Source of the DNA: ZC4RG30 sp964455685
GTDB lineage: Bacteria > Pseudomonadota > Gammaproteobacteria > Steroidobacterales > Steroidobacteraceae
DNA: 27,960 bases
Assembly: GCA_964455685.1 (NCBI GenBank)
Contig: CAYVZE010000034.1
Coordinates: 1 to 27,960, forward strand
Reading direction: 5' to 3'
The notes under the pieces were generated by a model. It saw only the letters and a list, made by a program, of their open reading frames with translations. It had not been told where the DNA came from and made no database searches. Made by a program: the position numbers and the translations under genes. This document shows positions 8,927-16,936 of the stretch, piece after piece (position 1 is the stretch's first letter; each line of letters starts with the position of its first letter).

Positions 8927-9888
8927 AGCTGGCCACCCGCGCCAATGGCACCCCGGACGGGCAGTTGATGGTGGTTTCCGCCGACGGCCGGCGCTGGCTG
9001 CCGGCCGGGCCACGCTGGCCCAACCTGCTGGCCACCATCGCCCGCTGGGAAGCGGCGGTTGCCGACCTGAAGGTGCTGGATGCACGCCTGGCGGCCGGCG
9101 AGGGCACGCCGGTGCAGACGGCCGAGCTGCGCGCACCCCTGCCTCGTACCTGGCAGTGGCTGGATGCCTCGGCCTTCCCGATGCATGGGCAGCTCATGCA
9201 GGTGGCCTTCAATCACCCGCCGATCAAGTACGAGAAGCCCCTGATGTACCAAGGCATGTCCGACCGCTTCTACGGCCCGTACGAGCCGGTACCGTTTCCT
9301 GATGCCTCGCAGGGGATCGACTTCGAGGGCGAGTACGCCGTGGTGGTCGACGAGGTGCCCATGGGCTGCACGGCCGAGGAGGCCGCGAAGCACATCCGCC
9401 TGGTGGTGCAGGTGAACGACTGGTCGCTGCGCAACCTCGCCGTGCCGGAGATGAAGACCGGCTTCGGCTGGATCCAGGCCAAGCCGGCCTGCTCGATGGC
9501 GCCGTTCGCGGTCACGCCCGATTCGCTCGGGCCGCACTGGCAGGAGCAGCGCGTGGGCATCGACCTGCACATCGACTGGAACGAGCAGCCCTTCGGCCAT
9601 GCCAACGGGCGCGAGATGGGCTATGGATTCCACGAACTGATCGCCCACGCCGCCGCCACCCGCGACCTGGTGGCCGGCACCGTGATCGGCTCGGGCACCA
9701 TCGCCAATGCAGCCTATGCCGAAGTCGGGTCGAGCTGCATCGCTGAGCGTCGCGCCATCGAGATCATCGCGCACGGTGCGCCGCGCACCGAGTACATGGC
9801 CTTCGGTGATCGTGTTCGCATGGCGGCAAGGCTCCCGGATGGCAGCGAGCCTTTCGGTCGCATCGAGCAGCAGGTGACCAGGGCCTGA
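8923..9888 (+). CDS. Fumarylacetoacetate hydrolase (FAH)-family protein
   Basis: This 321-residue enzyme has the FAH fold. The metal-binding acidic residues are visible in IDFEGEYAVVVDE (E135, E137) and VVQVNDWSLRNLAVPE (D166). Further family marks are KYEKPLMYQG and the Gly-rich GTVIGSGTIANAA. FAH members hydrate or hydrolyse 2-oxo-enoic acids, or cleave acylpyruvates, late in meta-cleavage and homogentisate/gentisate pathways. In this operon it would act after ring fission. It overlaps the cupin gene by 4 bp and ends 70 bp before the next gene, making it the last of five tightly packed cytoplasmic enzymes. The exact substrate (2-hydroxydienoate or acylpyruvate) is unresolved. Confidence 0.88.
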   Translation: MKLATRANGTPDGQLMVVSADGRRWLPAGPRWPNLLATIARWEAAVADLKVLDARLAAGEGTPVQTAELRAPLPRTWQWLDASAFPMHGQLMQVAFNHPPIKYEKPLMYQGMSDRFYGPYEPVPFPDASQGIDFEGEYAVVVDEVPMGCTAEEAAKHIRLVVQVNDWSLRNLAVPEMKTGFGWIQAKPACSMAPFAVTPDSLGPHWQEQRVGIDLHIDWNEQPFGHANGREMGYGFHELIAHAAATRDLVAGTVIGSGTIANAAYAEVGSSCIAERRAIEIIAHGAPRTEYMAFGDRVRMAARLPDGSEPFGRIEQQVTRA

Positions 9889-9924
9889 GGAAGCAGGCTC
9901 GACCCGCCTGCCGTGGTCATTTAG

Positions 9925-9961
9925 CATGCGCCCCCACATCCTTGCGATAGGGGGGCGCATG
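9925..9961 (+). promoter_or_regulatory. 11-bp perfect inverted repeat covering the esterase ribosome site and start
   Basis: CATGCGCCCCC (9925-9935) pairs with GGGGGCGCATG (9951-9961) across a 15-nt loop. The right arm contains both the Shine-Dalgarno-like G-run and the ATG (9959-9961) of the next gene. As RNA this would hide the start site; as DNA it could be an operator or attenuator between the FAH gene and the exported esterases. There is no T-tract, so it is not a classical terminator. Confidence 0.6.
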
Positions 9962-10873
9962 TCTTCCAGGTCCAATTTCCTTGCCCGGGCGGGCTCGTGC
10001 CTGGCCGTCGTGCTGCTGGCTGCATCGGCCACGGCATTCGCCCAGGCGCCCGGCGCCGCGGCACCGGGCGCGCCGCCGGCCGGTGCTGCGCCCCGCGGCG
10101 GTGGCGCGTTCTCCGCCGATCCGCGCGCCCAGGTGCGCAGCTACCACTTTGCAGAGGCAGGCCAGGACATGCAGTACTGCGTGTTCGCCTCGACCAAGGT
10201 CCGCAAGGACGAGGCCGCGCCGCTGATCGTGTCGCTGCACGGCATGGGCGCGCCGCCGACCATCATGTGCAACTCCACTGCGGTGGACCTGGCCGAGGAG
10301 GGCGGCTACGTGCTGGTCGCGCCCATGGGCTACAGCACCACCGGCTGGTACGGCTCGCCGGTGATCCGCATGGGACCGCCGGGTGCGCGCGGGCCGGGTG
10401 CCGGCGCGCCGCCGCCGGCGGGTGAGGGTCCCAGCGACGAGCAGATCCGCAAGTGGAGCGAGCAGGACGTGATGAACGTGCTCGCCATGGTGCGCGAGGA
10501 GTTCAACATCGACCCCAGGCGCATTTACCTCACCGGCCATTCCATGGGCGGGGCGGGCACGCTGTACCTGGGCGCCCGGCACGCCAGCCTGTGGGCGGCG
10601 ATCGCGCCGGTGGCGCCGGCCTCGTTCATGATGAACAGCGACCGTGCGGAGATCCTCGGCAAGCTGAAGGAGGCGGGCGTTCCCGTGCTGCTGCTCACCG
10701 GCGATGCCGATGAAGTGGTGCCGCCCGCCAACACCCGCCTGTGGGCCGATACGCTCAAGGAGATCGGCGCCGACCACGTCTACATCGAGCAGCCCGGCGT
10801 GACCCACGGGCCGGTGATCACCACCAGCCAGAAGGACATCTACGAGTTCTTCGGCAAGCACCGGAAGAAGTAG
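9959..10873 (+). CDS. Exported alpha/beta hydrolase, LpqC/PHB-depolymerase-like esterase
   Basis: This 304-residue protein has a clear signal peptide (hydrophobic core LAVVLLAASATAFAQA, cleavage near residue 29). A Pro/Gly/Ala-rich stretch follows (30-48), then an alpha/beta-hydrolase domain with SLHGMG at about 92-97, nucleophile S195 in GHSMGG, acid D251 in GDADEVVP and H283 in GVTHGP. The family includes feruloyl and acetylxylan esterases and polyhydroxybutyrate depolymerases. A second Pro/Gly/Ala insert (139-158) sits between the domain halves. ATG 9959 is preferred over the in-frame ATG 9926 because it puts a good ribosome site just upstream and gives a standard signal peptide. It probably releases an aromatic acid or alcohol from an ester outside the inner membrane, feeding the preceding pathway. 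Confidence 0.85.
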   Translation: MSSRSNFLARAGSCLAVVLLAASATAFAQAPGAAAPGAPPAGAAPRGGGAFSADPRAQVRSYHFAEAGQDMQYCVFASTKVRKDEAAPLIVSLHGMGAPPTIMCNSTAVDLAEEGGYVLVAPMGYSTTGWYGSPVIRMGPPGARGPGAGAPPPAGEGPSDEQIRKWSEQDVMNVLAMVREEFNIDPRRIYLTGHSMGGAGTLYLGARHASLWAAIAPVAPASFMMNSDRAEILGKLKEAGVPVLLLTGDADEVVPPANTRLWADTLKEIGADHVYIEQPGVTHGPVITTSQKDIYEFFGKHRKK

Positions 10874-10902
10874 CCCACGAAGAAGAAACGAGGGGGGAGG
10901 CC

Positions 10903-12519
10903 ATGAGGAACGCGATCATCTGCCTGGGGCTGGCGGCCCCGCTGCTGGTTTCCAGCCTGGCCATGCCGGCGCAGGAAGCTGCGCCCGCGCCGGCGGAGCG
11001 ATGCACGGCCCTGGCGGGTCTCGCCACGCCCGACTACCGCGTCGACACGGCGGAATGGGTTCCCGCCGGCCCCATGCCTTCCCGCCCCGGCGCAGCGCCG
11101 GTGCAACTGCCGGCGCACTGTCTGTTCCGCGTCACCATCGACCCGCGCGAGTCGGGCCTGCCCGATCTTTCTTACGGCACCGGCATCGAGCTGCGCATGC
11201 CGGAGCAATGGAATGGCCGGTTGCTGTTCCAGGGTGGCGGCGGCCTGAACGGCGTGCTCACGCCGGCGCTGGGCAGCGTGAGCGGCTTTCCCTCGGCGCT
11301 GGAGCGCGGCTTCGCGGTGGTCTCCACCGATGGCGGCCATCGCGGCCGCAACAACGTCGACACCCGCTTCGGCGCGGACCAGCAGGCGAAGCTGGACTTC
11401 GGCTGGCAGTCCATCGAGCGCGGCGCGCGCGAGGCGAAGTCGCTGCTCACGCGCTTCTACGACCGCGGGCCGGAGTACTCGTATTTCATGGGCTGCTCCA
11501 CCGGCGGTCGCGAAGCCATGATGGCTGCGCAGCGCCTGCCGCTTTACTTCGACGGCGTGGTGGCGGGCAATCCCTCCTTCAACCTCACGCGCATCGCCAT
11601 GAACCAGGTCTACAGCCTGCAGACGGTGACGCGCGTGGCGCCGCGCGACGCCGAAGGGCGGCCGATGCTGCACGCGGCCTTCAGCGACGCGCAGCTCGCG
11701 GCCATCAAGGACACCCTGCTGGCGCGCTGTGATGCCCTGGACGGCCTCGCCGACGGCATGATCAACGACTTCAAGGCCTGCGACTTCCACCCGCGCATGC
11801 ACGTGTGCGGCCAGTCCACGGCGCCCGGCGAGGGCCGCTGCCTGACGGGGGCGCAGGCGGATGCGCTGGAGAAGATCTTCGCCGGTGCGCGCAACAGCCG
11901 CGGCGAGCAGCTGTACGGCAGCTACACCTGGGATACCGGCATCGCGCTGCCGGCATGGCGTTCCATGCACCTGGGCACGGCCAGCTCACCGCCAGCCAAT
12001 GCCTCGCTGGGCCGTGACACGCTGCGTGACTTCTCGATCACGCCGCCGGATCCGCAACTGGACCCGCTGGCCTTCGACTTCGACCGCGACGTGGCACGCA
12101 CGCGCGAGACCGAGGCCATCAATGACGCGGTGGCCACGATGCTTGGCAGCTTCGCCACTCGTGGCGGCCGCATGATCCTCTACCACGGCCTGTCGGACCA
12201 GGCGATGTCCACTGGCGCGCTGGTCGACTGGTACGAGCAGCTCACGCCGCGCAGCGAGCAGGGGCCGCAGGACTGGGCGCGCCTGTTCCTGGTGCCGGGC
12301 ATGACGCATTGCGCCGGCGGCGAGGCTACCGACCGCTTCGACATGCTCGCGGCCATCCAGGAATGGGTGGAGAAGGGCAAGGCCCCGGACCGCATCATCG
12401 CCACCGGCACGGCCTTCCCGGGTGTCTCGCGGCCGCTGTGCCCGTATCCGGCGGTGGCGCGCTACCGCGGCGGTGATCCCTCGGATGCCGGGAGCTTCGA
12501 CTGCAGCGTCCCGCAGTGA
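10903..12519 (+). CDS. Exported tannase/feruloyl-esterase-family protein
   Basis: The 538-residue protein starts with a signal peptide (about 1-25, ending MPAQEA). It has the tannase-family CS-D-HC arrangement: C198-S199 in FMGCSTGGRE, D432 in HGLSDQAMS and H469-C470 in GMTHCAGG. The adjacent Cys residues are known in this family to form a disulfide that ties Ser to His. The lid region contains a CDALDGLADGMIND segment (276-289), the typical Ca2+ site. Family members hydrolyse gallate, ferulate, caffeate or terephthalate mono-esters. A strong AGGGGGGAGG ribosome site precedes ATG 10903, 29 bp after the previous esterase. Convergent to the minus-strand cluster, it most likely delivers the aromatic substrate for the upstream catabolic genes. 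Confidence 0.93.
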   Translation: MRNAIICLGLAAPLLVSSLAMPAQEAAPAPAERCTALAGLATPDYRVDTAEWVPAGPMPSRPGAAPVQLPAHCLFRVTIDPRESGLPDLSYGTGIELRMPEQWNGRLLFQGGGGLNGVLTPALGSVSGFPSALERGFAVVSTDGGHRGRNNVDTRFGADQQAKLDFGWQSIERGAREAKSLLTRFYDRGPEYSYFMGCSTGGREAMMAAQRLPLYFDGVVAGNPSFNLTRIAMNQVYSLQTVTRVAPRDAEGRPMLHAAFSDAQLAAIKDTLLARCDALDGLADGMINDFKACDFHPRMHVCGQSTAPGEGRCLTGAQADALEKIFAGARNSRGEQLYGSYTWDTGIALPAWRSMHLGTASSPPANASLGRDTLRDFSITPPDPQLDPLAFDFDRDVARTRETEAINDAVATMLGSFATRGGRMILYHGLSDQAMSTGALVDWYEQLTPRSEQGPQDWARLFLVPGMTHCAGGEATDRFDMLAAIQEWVEKGKAPDRIIATGTAFPGVSRPLCPYPAVARYRGGDPSDAGSFDCSVPQ

Positions 12520-12527
12520 AGCTCCCG
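12489..12527. terminator. Hairpin between convergent operons
   Basis: A 10-bp perfect inverted repeat (CGGGAGCTTC at 12489-12498, GAAGCTCCCG at 12518-12527, 19-nt loop) spans the tannase stop codon and faces the stop of the convergent hydrolase. There is no T-run on either strand. It may act as a shared, factor-dependent terminator. Confidence 0.45.
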
Positions 12528-12538
12528 TCCGGGCGCGC

Positions 12539-13594
12539 TCAGGGAAGGGCGCGCGACTGGACCACCCACTTCGGGTCCTTGCAGATCCCGCAGTCAGGTC
12601 CGGTGAAGTAGCCCCGGCCGGTGGGGCCGGTGTCGCCCTGCAGCTGCCACTTCAGCCAGGCCAGCGCGGCCACGCCGTAGGGGCCGCCATTGTCCTCGTT
12701 GTAGGTGCCGCCGTGGCCCACGGAGGGGTACACACCATGGAACACCGGCGTGCGTGGGGGCATGGTCTCGAAGTCGCGCTTGCCGTTGGCGTAGGCGATG
12801 TCGCTCTCGCCGCCGGTGACGATGATCACCGAGCCGTGCAGCTTCGCCAGCACGTCGGCATCGGGCTGTACCAGGCCGCTGTTCCAGATGCCCACCGTGG
12901 CCACACGCGGATCGGCGCCGGCGCCATAGGACATCAGGCCCCCGCAGGACATGCCCATCGCGGCCACGCGTTTCACGTCCACCTTGCCCTCGAAGCGGCT
13001 GCCGGCGCGCTTGGACTCGGCCTCGAGCCAGTCCAGTCCCTTGATCAGGTCCGTGCCGTCGGCCCGCATGGTGAAGCCGGCGGGCGGGCCACCGGCGCCA
13101 CGCGGGGGAGCGCCCGCAGGCCCCGCGCCGCCCGGCGCGCCGGCACCGGGACCACCGGCCGGCGGGCCACCCGGACGCAGCCCCGCACCCGCGGCAGCCG
13201 GGTTCGGGCCGCCTTCGCCGGCGCCGGGGTTGCCCGGCGGGCCGTCCGCGACGATCACGAATCCATGCGAGGCCAGTTCCGACAGGAACTCAGGGAACAT
13301 CAACCCGTTCTTGGCGCAGCCGCCTTCACCCCAGATCACCACCGGATGCTCGCCTGGTCCGAGCTTCTCCGGCCGGTAGAGGGTGTGCGTGGGCAGGCCC
13401 GGGTCATGCTCGACCACCACCGCGTGCGGGCCGCTGGGCGGCGCACCCTTCTGGCTGATGGTGACCCGGGTCAGCTCGGTGATGGCCGGCGCCGGTGCGG
13501 CGGCCTGCGCCGCCGAAAGCATGCAGGCCGTTGCCATGCAGGCGGCCAGCGCCTGGTGCGCGAAACCCCTCGCGCGCGTGCTTGCCTCGTTCAT
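12539..13594 (-). CDS. Exported alpha/beta hydrolase with Gly/Pro/Ala-rich insert
   Basis: This 351-residue protein has a signal peptide (HQALAACMATACMLSAAQAAA) and a chlorophyllase/dienelactone-hydrolase-like fold. The triad is S216 in GMSCGG, D265 in GGESDIAYA and H294 in SVGHGGTYNED. Residues 119-174 form a low-complexity Gly/Pro/Ala insertion between the early strands and the nucleophile elbow, recalling the inserts in the esterase at 9959. The C-terminus GPDCGICKDPKW holds a Cys pair that may form a disulfide. It is the last gene of the minus-strand cluster, 50 bp after the OmpA-domain gene, with its own strong GGAAGGGGGAG ribosome site. It is probably another ester or glycan-ester hydrolase in the periplasm; the substrate is unknown. 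Confidence 0.82.
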   Translation of the reverse strand: MNEASTRARGFAHQALAACMATACMLSAAQAAAPAPAITELTRVTISQKGAPPSGPHAVVVEHDPGLPTHTLYRPEKLGPGEHPVVIWGEGGCAKNGLMFPEFLSELASHGFVIVADGPPGNPGAGEGGPNPAAAGAGLRPGGPPAGGPGAGAPGGAGPAGAPPRGAGGPPAGFTMRADGTDLIKGLDWLEAESKRAGSRFEGKVDVKRVAAMGMSCGGLMSYGAGADPRVATVGIWNSGLVQPDADVLAKLHGSVIIVTGGESDIAYANGKRDFETMPPRTPVFHGVYPSVGHGGTYNEDNGGPYGVAALAWLKWQLQGDTGPTGRGYFTGPDCGICKDPKWVVQSRALP

Positions 13595-13644
13595 CTCTCC
13601 CCCTTCCTTATCCTCGCTCCAGATGCCGGGTGTTCAGGCGATCC

Positions 13645-14427
13645 TCAGGGCGTCAGCACGACCGTGACGCGCCGGCTGCGCCAGTCGTCGATGCCGTCGG
13701 CCTCGTCGATGGCATCGCGCACTTCCTTCTGCGCCGGGATATCCAGCCCCGCGCCCGCCAGCAGCGAGGCCACCTCGTCGGCGCGACGCTGCGCCACGTT
13801 GCCGGACTCGCGCAGCACCGTGCCGTCGCTGAGCAGGTGCGCGCCGCGGTAGCCGGTGATGCGCATGCGCGTGGCGCCGATCTGGCGGGCTCGCTGCAGC
13901 ACCGACATCAGGTCGTCGGGATGGCGGAAGGACACGCCGCGGTCGAAGTCGAAGTGGATGTCGATCACCTGCTCGCCGGAGGGCGGCGGGGCAGGGCGCG
14001 GCGGTCCGCCGGGCGGCGGCGCGAAGGCCAGCCTGCCGCTGCTGGGGCCGGGGGGACGCGGGTGGAAGTCGATGACGTAGCGTTCATCGGCCGGCAGCAC
14101 CGTGTTGCAGTTGGCGTCGCGCTCGGGCATCACCGACAGGCGCACCGGCTCAAGCACCACACCGCCGCAGATGGGCGCCTTGTCGCTCACCACGCCTTCG
14201 ACCAGCACCTGGTGGCCCAGCATGGGTGGCTGCACCGGCGCGCTGACGTCGCTCTGGATGGTGAGGTAGTACGTCTCGCCCTGGTACTCGCTCAGCCAGC
14301 ACGGCACCGTGCGGGTGTCGCGGATCACAGGGCAGGCAACGAAGTTCACCCGGGTGCCGGGCGCCGGCGCGGCGATGGTGGCCGTGCTCAGGCCGGCGAG
14401 AAGCAGGGCGGGCAGGCGGCGCATCAC
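13645..14427 (-). CDS. OmpA-domain periplasmic/outer-membrane protein
   Basis: This 260-residue protein has a signal peptide (MMRRLPALLLAGLSTATIAA), a novel-looking Cys-containing N-terminal domain (about 21-120; C32, C43, C87, C107), a Pro-rich linker (122-150), and an OmpA/MotB-type peptidoglycan-binding domain (about 153-258; IHFDFDRGVSFRHPD, MRITGYRGAHL, QRRADEVASLLAGAGL, DDWRSRRVTVVL). No beta-barrel is present, so it is better read as a soluble or wall-anchored tether than as a porin. It overlaps the cytochrome c gene by 4 bp (ATGA), so the two products may form a complex, the OmpA part holding the cytochrome near peptidoglycan. The N-terminal domain function is unknown. Confidence 0.83.
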   Translation of the reverse strand: MMRRLPALLLAGLSTATIAAPAPGTRVNFVACPVIRDTRTVPCWLSEYQGETYYLTIQSDVSAPVQPPMLGHQVLVEGVVSDKAPICGGVVLEPVRLSVMPERDANCNTVLPADERYVIDFHPRPPGPSSGRLAFAPPPGGPPRPAPPPSGEQVIDIHFDFDRGVSFRHPDDLMSVLQRARQIGATRMRITGYRGAHLLSDGTVLRESGNVAQRRADEVASLLAGAGLDIPAQKEVRDAIDEADGIDDWRSRRVTVVLTP

Positions 14428-15968
14428 AGTACCTCCAGGAAGTTCACCAGGTCGACCTTCTCCTGCTCGGTAAGCCGGATGTTGAAGCGCCTGTCGTAGA
14501 AGTCCACCAGCTCGCGCAGGTTGGCGGCGGAGCCGTTGGAGAAGTAGGGAGCGCGCGCCGCGAGCCCGCGGAACTGCTGGATCACGATGGCGCCCACGTC
14601 ATCGCACTTGCCGGAGATCAGCGCGCGGCCCGGATCCTGGGTGTAGATGGTGCGGCCCAGGAAGGGGTGCGGCGGCAGGTCCGCGCGGCAGGTGATGCGG
14701 AACAGCGGCAGCGGCGGCGTTTCCCTGGCCCACGGGCTCTCCGGCGGCTCCACCGCCCAGGGATGGTTGGTGGTGCCGAGGTCCATCCAGCCATTGGCCG
14801 TGTCCATGCCCGTCATGTGCATGCCGTGGCAGGTCGCGCAGGTGCGCTTGATCGGGTTGCCCAGGCCCACGGTGTTGATGTGCATGGCGTCGCTGATCCA
14901 GAACGTGCGGAAGAAGAACACGTCATGGCCGCGTTGCACCGAAGCGCGGTGGGCCGCGACCGGATCCTCGGGCTCCTTGCCCTCCGGTGCAGCCCACTTG
15001 TCCTCCATCGGGAACACGTAGCGGGTGGTGTTGTTGCCCAGCACGCCGTCCTCGCCATTGGCCATGGCGCGCGGACCCAGGCCCGAGGGACCGCCGGGCT
15101 CATCCAGCCGTCCGGCCAGGCGCGACTGGGCCTGCGCCGCGTAGAGCTGCAGCTCGAAGGACTCGATCTGCTGCAGCTGCGCCGCGGTCAGCGGCGCCGC
15201 CAGCTGCAAGTGGGTGCGGGCCGCCGACTGCGCCTGGGTGCGCAGGGTGGGCTCGCGCGCATCGGCCATCATGTTCATGTTCACGGGCCGGCCGGTATCC
15301 GGGTCCACCGCCGAGAGCATGCCGGTCTTGCCGATGAAGGGCGTGACGCCGAAGCGCGAGGAGGTCACGTAGCGAAGGTTGGCCGCAGGCCGCGGACGGC
15401 GGTACACCGAGATCTCGCGCCGCTCGCCGTTGAGGCCGTACACCGGATGGGTATTGCAGCCGGTGGGATCGCGCACCACCTCGATGTCGAACTCCGGTTC
15501 CACGGGTTCCCCGCGCTCGTTGCGCGGCGGCCAGGGCAGGGCGATGCGGAACAGGCCACGCTGCAGCAGCAGCGAGTGCGAGGCCGGATCCTCCGGAGGC
15601 AGGTGCGGGCAGTTGGCGCCGTCGAACATGTGGAAGATCGGATCCTTGCCGCCGGTGACCTGCCAGCGGTCGCGGATGCTCTCGATCGACAGCGACATGC
15701 CGTCGGAAGGTTGGTGGCAGGACACGCAGGCGCGCCCGGTGGGCCCGACCGGCTCGAAGAATGCATGGCCGCGGGTCTGGATGGCGCCGGCGGTGTTCAG
15801 GATGCCCAGCTTGCCCGCGGCGTTCTCGTACTCGACATAGGCAGGCAGCGGTTCCCCATCGCCAGGCGACCACCAGAAGCGCTCGCCGGCAAATGCCGTG
15901 GCCACGCACGCCAGTGGCAGCAGCGTGCGGACGGCAAGCCTGTGGATGGGAAAGGGGCGGTTCTTCAT
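14424..15968 (-). CDS. Di-heme cytochrome c, MauG/CcpA-like
   Basis: This 514-residue exported protein (signal peptide about 1-27, ending VATAFAG) has two covalent heme sites, CVSCH at 81-85 and CATCH at about 377-381. The C-terminal stretch RGLAARAPYFSNGSAANLRELVDFYDRRF (in two parts) and KVDLVNFLEVL is the hallmark of bacterial cytochrome c peroxidase/MauG-like proteins. It is longer than the classical 320-residue peroxidases, with about 290 residues between hemes. Relatives of this long type appear in alkane, steroid and aromatic catabolic clusters, but their reactions are largely unknown. It could oxidise a periplasmic substrate or pass electrons from one. It overlaps both neighbours by ATGA, indicating strict co-expression with the hydrolase and OmpA gene. 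Confidence 0.87.
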   Translation of the reverse strand: MKNRPFPIHRLAVRTLLPLACVATAFAGERFWWSPGDGEPLPAYVEYENAAGKLGILNTAGAIQTRGHAFFEPVGPTGRACVSCHQPSDGMSLSIESIRDRWQVTGGKDPIFHMFDGANCPHLPPEDPASHSLLLQRGLFRIALPWPPRNERGEPVEPEFDIEVVRDPTGCNTHPVYGLNGERREISVYRRPRPAANLRYVTSSRFGVTPFIGKTGMLSAVDPDTGRPVNMNMMADAREPTLRTQAQSAARTHLQLAAPLTAAQLQQIESFELQLYAAQAQSRLAGRLDEPGGPSGLGPRAMANGEDGVLGNNTTRYVFPMEDKWAAPEGKEPEDPVAAHRASVQRGHDVFFFRTFWISDAMHINTVGLGNPIKRTCATCHGMHMTGMDTANGWMDLGTTNHPWAVEPPESPWARETPPLPLFRITCRADLPPHPFLGRTIYTQDPGRALISGKCDDVGAIVIQQFRGLAARAPYFSNGSAANLRELVDFYDRRFNIRLTEQEKVDLVNFLEVL

Positions 15969-16936
15969 TGCGTCAGCCTCCGGGCCAGCATCCAGTCATG
16001 CATTCGTTCAATCCAGCCATCGACCGGCAGGCCGCGCGGGGTGAGCCCGAAGCCGCCGCTGACCTGGTCGTAAAGATGGATCTCGGCCGGCTTGCCCGCG
16101 GCCTTCCAGGCAGCGAACAGGGCCAGGCATCCATTGGTGACATTGAAGTGGGTGGAACCTGCCGCGATGAACAGCGGCGGCGCGTGGTCGGGAACGTTCA
16201 CGTCCATCAGCGAAGGGCCGTACAGCGACACGAGGAAGTCCGGTGATGCCGCGGACTTCTCCGCCAGCGCCGTTCCCACGGCCACGCCGCCGCCAGCGGA
16301 GAAGCCCATGATGCCGATGCGCGCCGGGTCGATACTCCACAGCGGCGCGCGCTCGCGCACCAGGCGGATCGCGTTCTGCGCATCGGCGATGGCCATGTGC
16401 AGCACCTCGGTGAGGGCCGCATCGTCAGGGGCCGGGTTGGCATTGGCGTTGCGGATCACCAGCTCCTGCCGCGGCACGGCCGGAACCCCGCCCGCGGCCT
16501 GCGGCGAAGGCGGCATTGCAGCGCTTCCCGGCGGCACCTGCAGGGTGCGGTACTTGAGCACGAAGGCGGCAATGCCGCGCTCGTTCAGCCAGCGCGCCAC
16601 CTTCGTGCCCTCGTTGTCCAGGCTCAGCAGGCGCAGCGCGCCGCCCGGTGCGATGACGATGGCGGCGCCGGTGGCGCGCGCGGGCTCGGGCAGGTACACG
16701 GACAGCGTGGGCTCACGCACGTTGGTGGCGATGCGGTCCCCGCCGGGCGAGGTGGTGATCAGCTCCGGGTGCTGCCAGTGTTCGCTGCCCGGCGCCACAC
16801 CGGGCCAGAGTCTCAGCTCGGTGCCGGGCGCGGGACGCGCAGCCTCCGCGGCGGCGGCCAGGGGGCTGGCGCAGAACAGGGGCAGCAGGCAGGCCGCCAA
16901 CGCGAGCCGGCGCGAGATCGGATACTTCACATGCAT
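15965..16936 (-). CDS. Exported alpha/beta hydrolase-like protein, catalytic acid and base not recognisable
   Basis: This 323-residue protein has a signal peptide (LALAACLLPLFCASPLAAAAEA) and a BD-FAE/acetyl-xylan-esterase-like fold: start motif LRLWPGVAPGS, oxyanion strand IVIAPGGALRLLS, and nucleophile elbow GFSAGG at about 217-222. In relatives the catalytic Asp follows the strand FIA(A)xxDD and the His lies in GGHGFGL. Here the same places read FIAAGSTHFNV and YDQVSGGFGLTP, so neither residue is at its normal position. The protein may be a non-catalytic relative or use other residues. A Pro/Ala/Gly insert lies around residues 135-155. It overlaps its neighbours by 1 bp (TGATG) upstream and 4 bp downstream, so it is kept in the operon and presumably functional. 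Confidence 0.8.
   Translation of the reverse strand: MHVKYPISRRLALAACLLPLFCASPLAAAAEAARPAPGTELRLWPGVAPGSEHWQHPELITTSPGGDRIATNVREPTLSVYLPEPARATGAAIVIAPGGALRLLSLDNEGTKVARWLNERGIAAFVLKYRTLQVPPGSAAMPPSPQAAGGVPAVPRQELVIRNANANPAPDDAALTEVLHMAIADAQNAIRLVRERAPLWSIDPARIGIMGFSAGGGVAVGTALAEKSAASPDFLVSLYGPSLMDVNVPDHAPPLFIAAGSTHFNVTNGCLALFAAWKAAGKPAEIHLYDQVSGGFGLTPRGLPVDGWIERMHDWMLARRLTQ

Noticed and set aside
9925..9961. Inverted repeat as a rho-independent terminator of the FAH gene
   Set aside because: No T-tract follows, and the right arm contains the start codon of the next gene.
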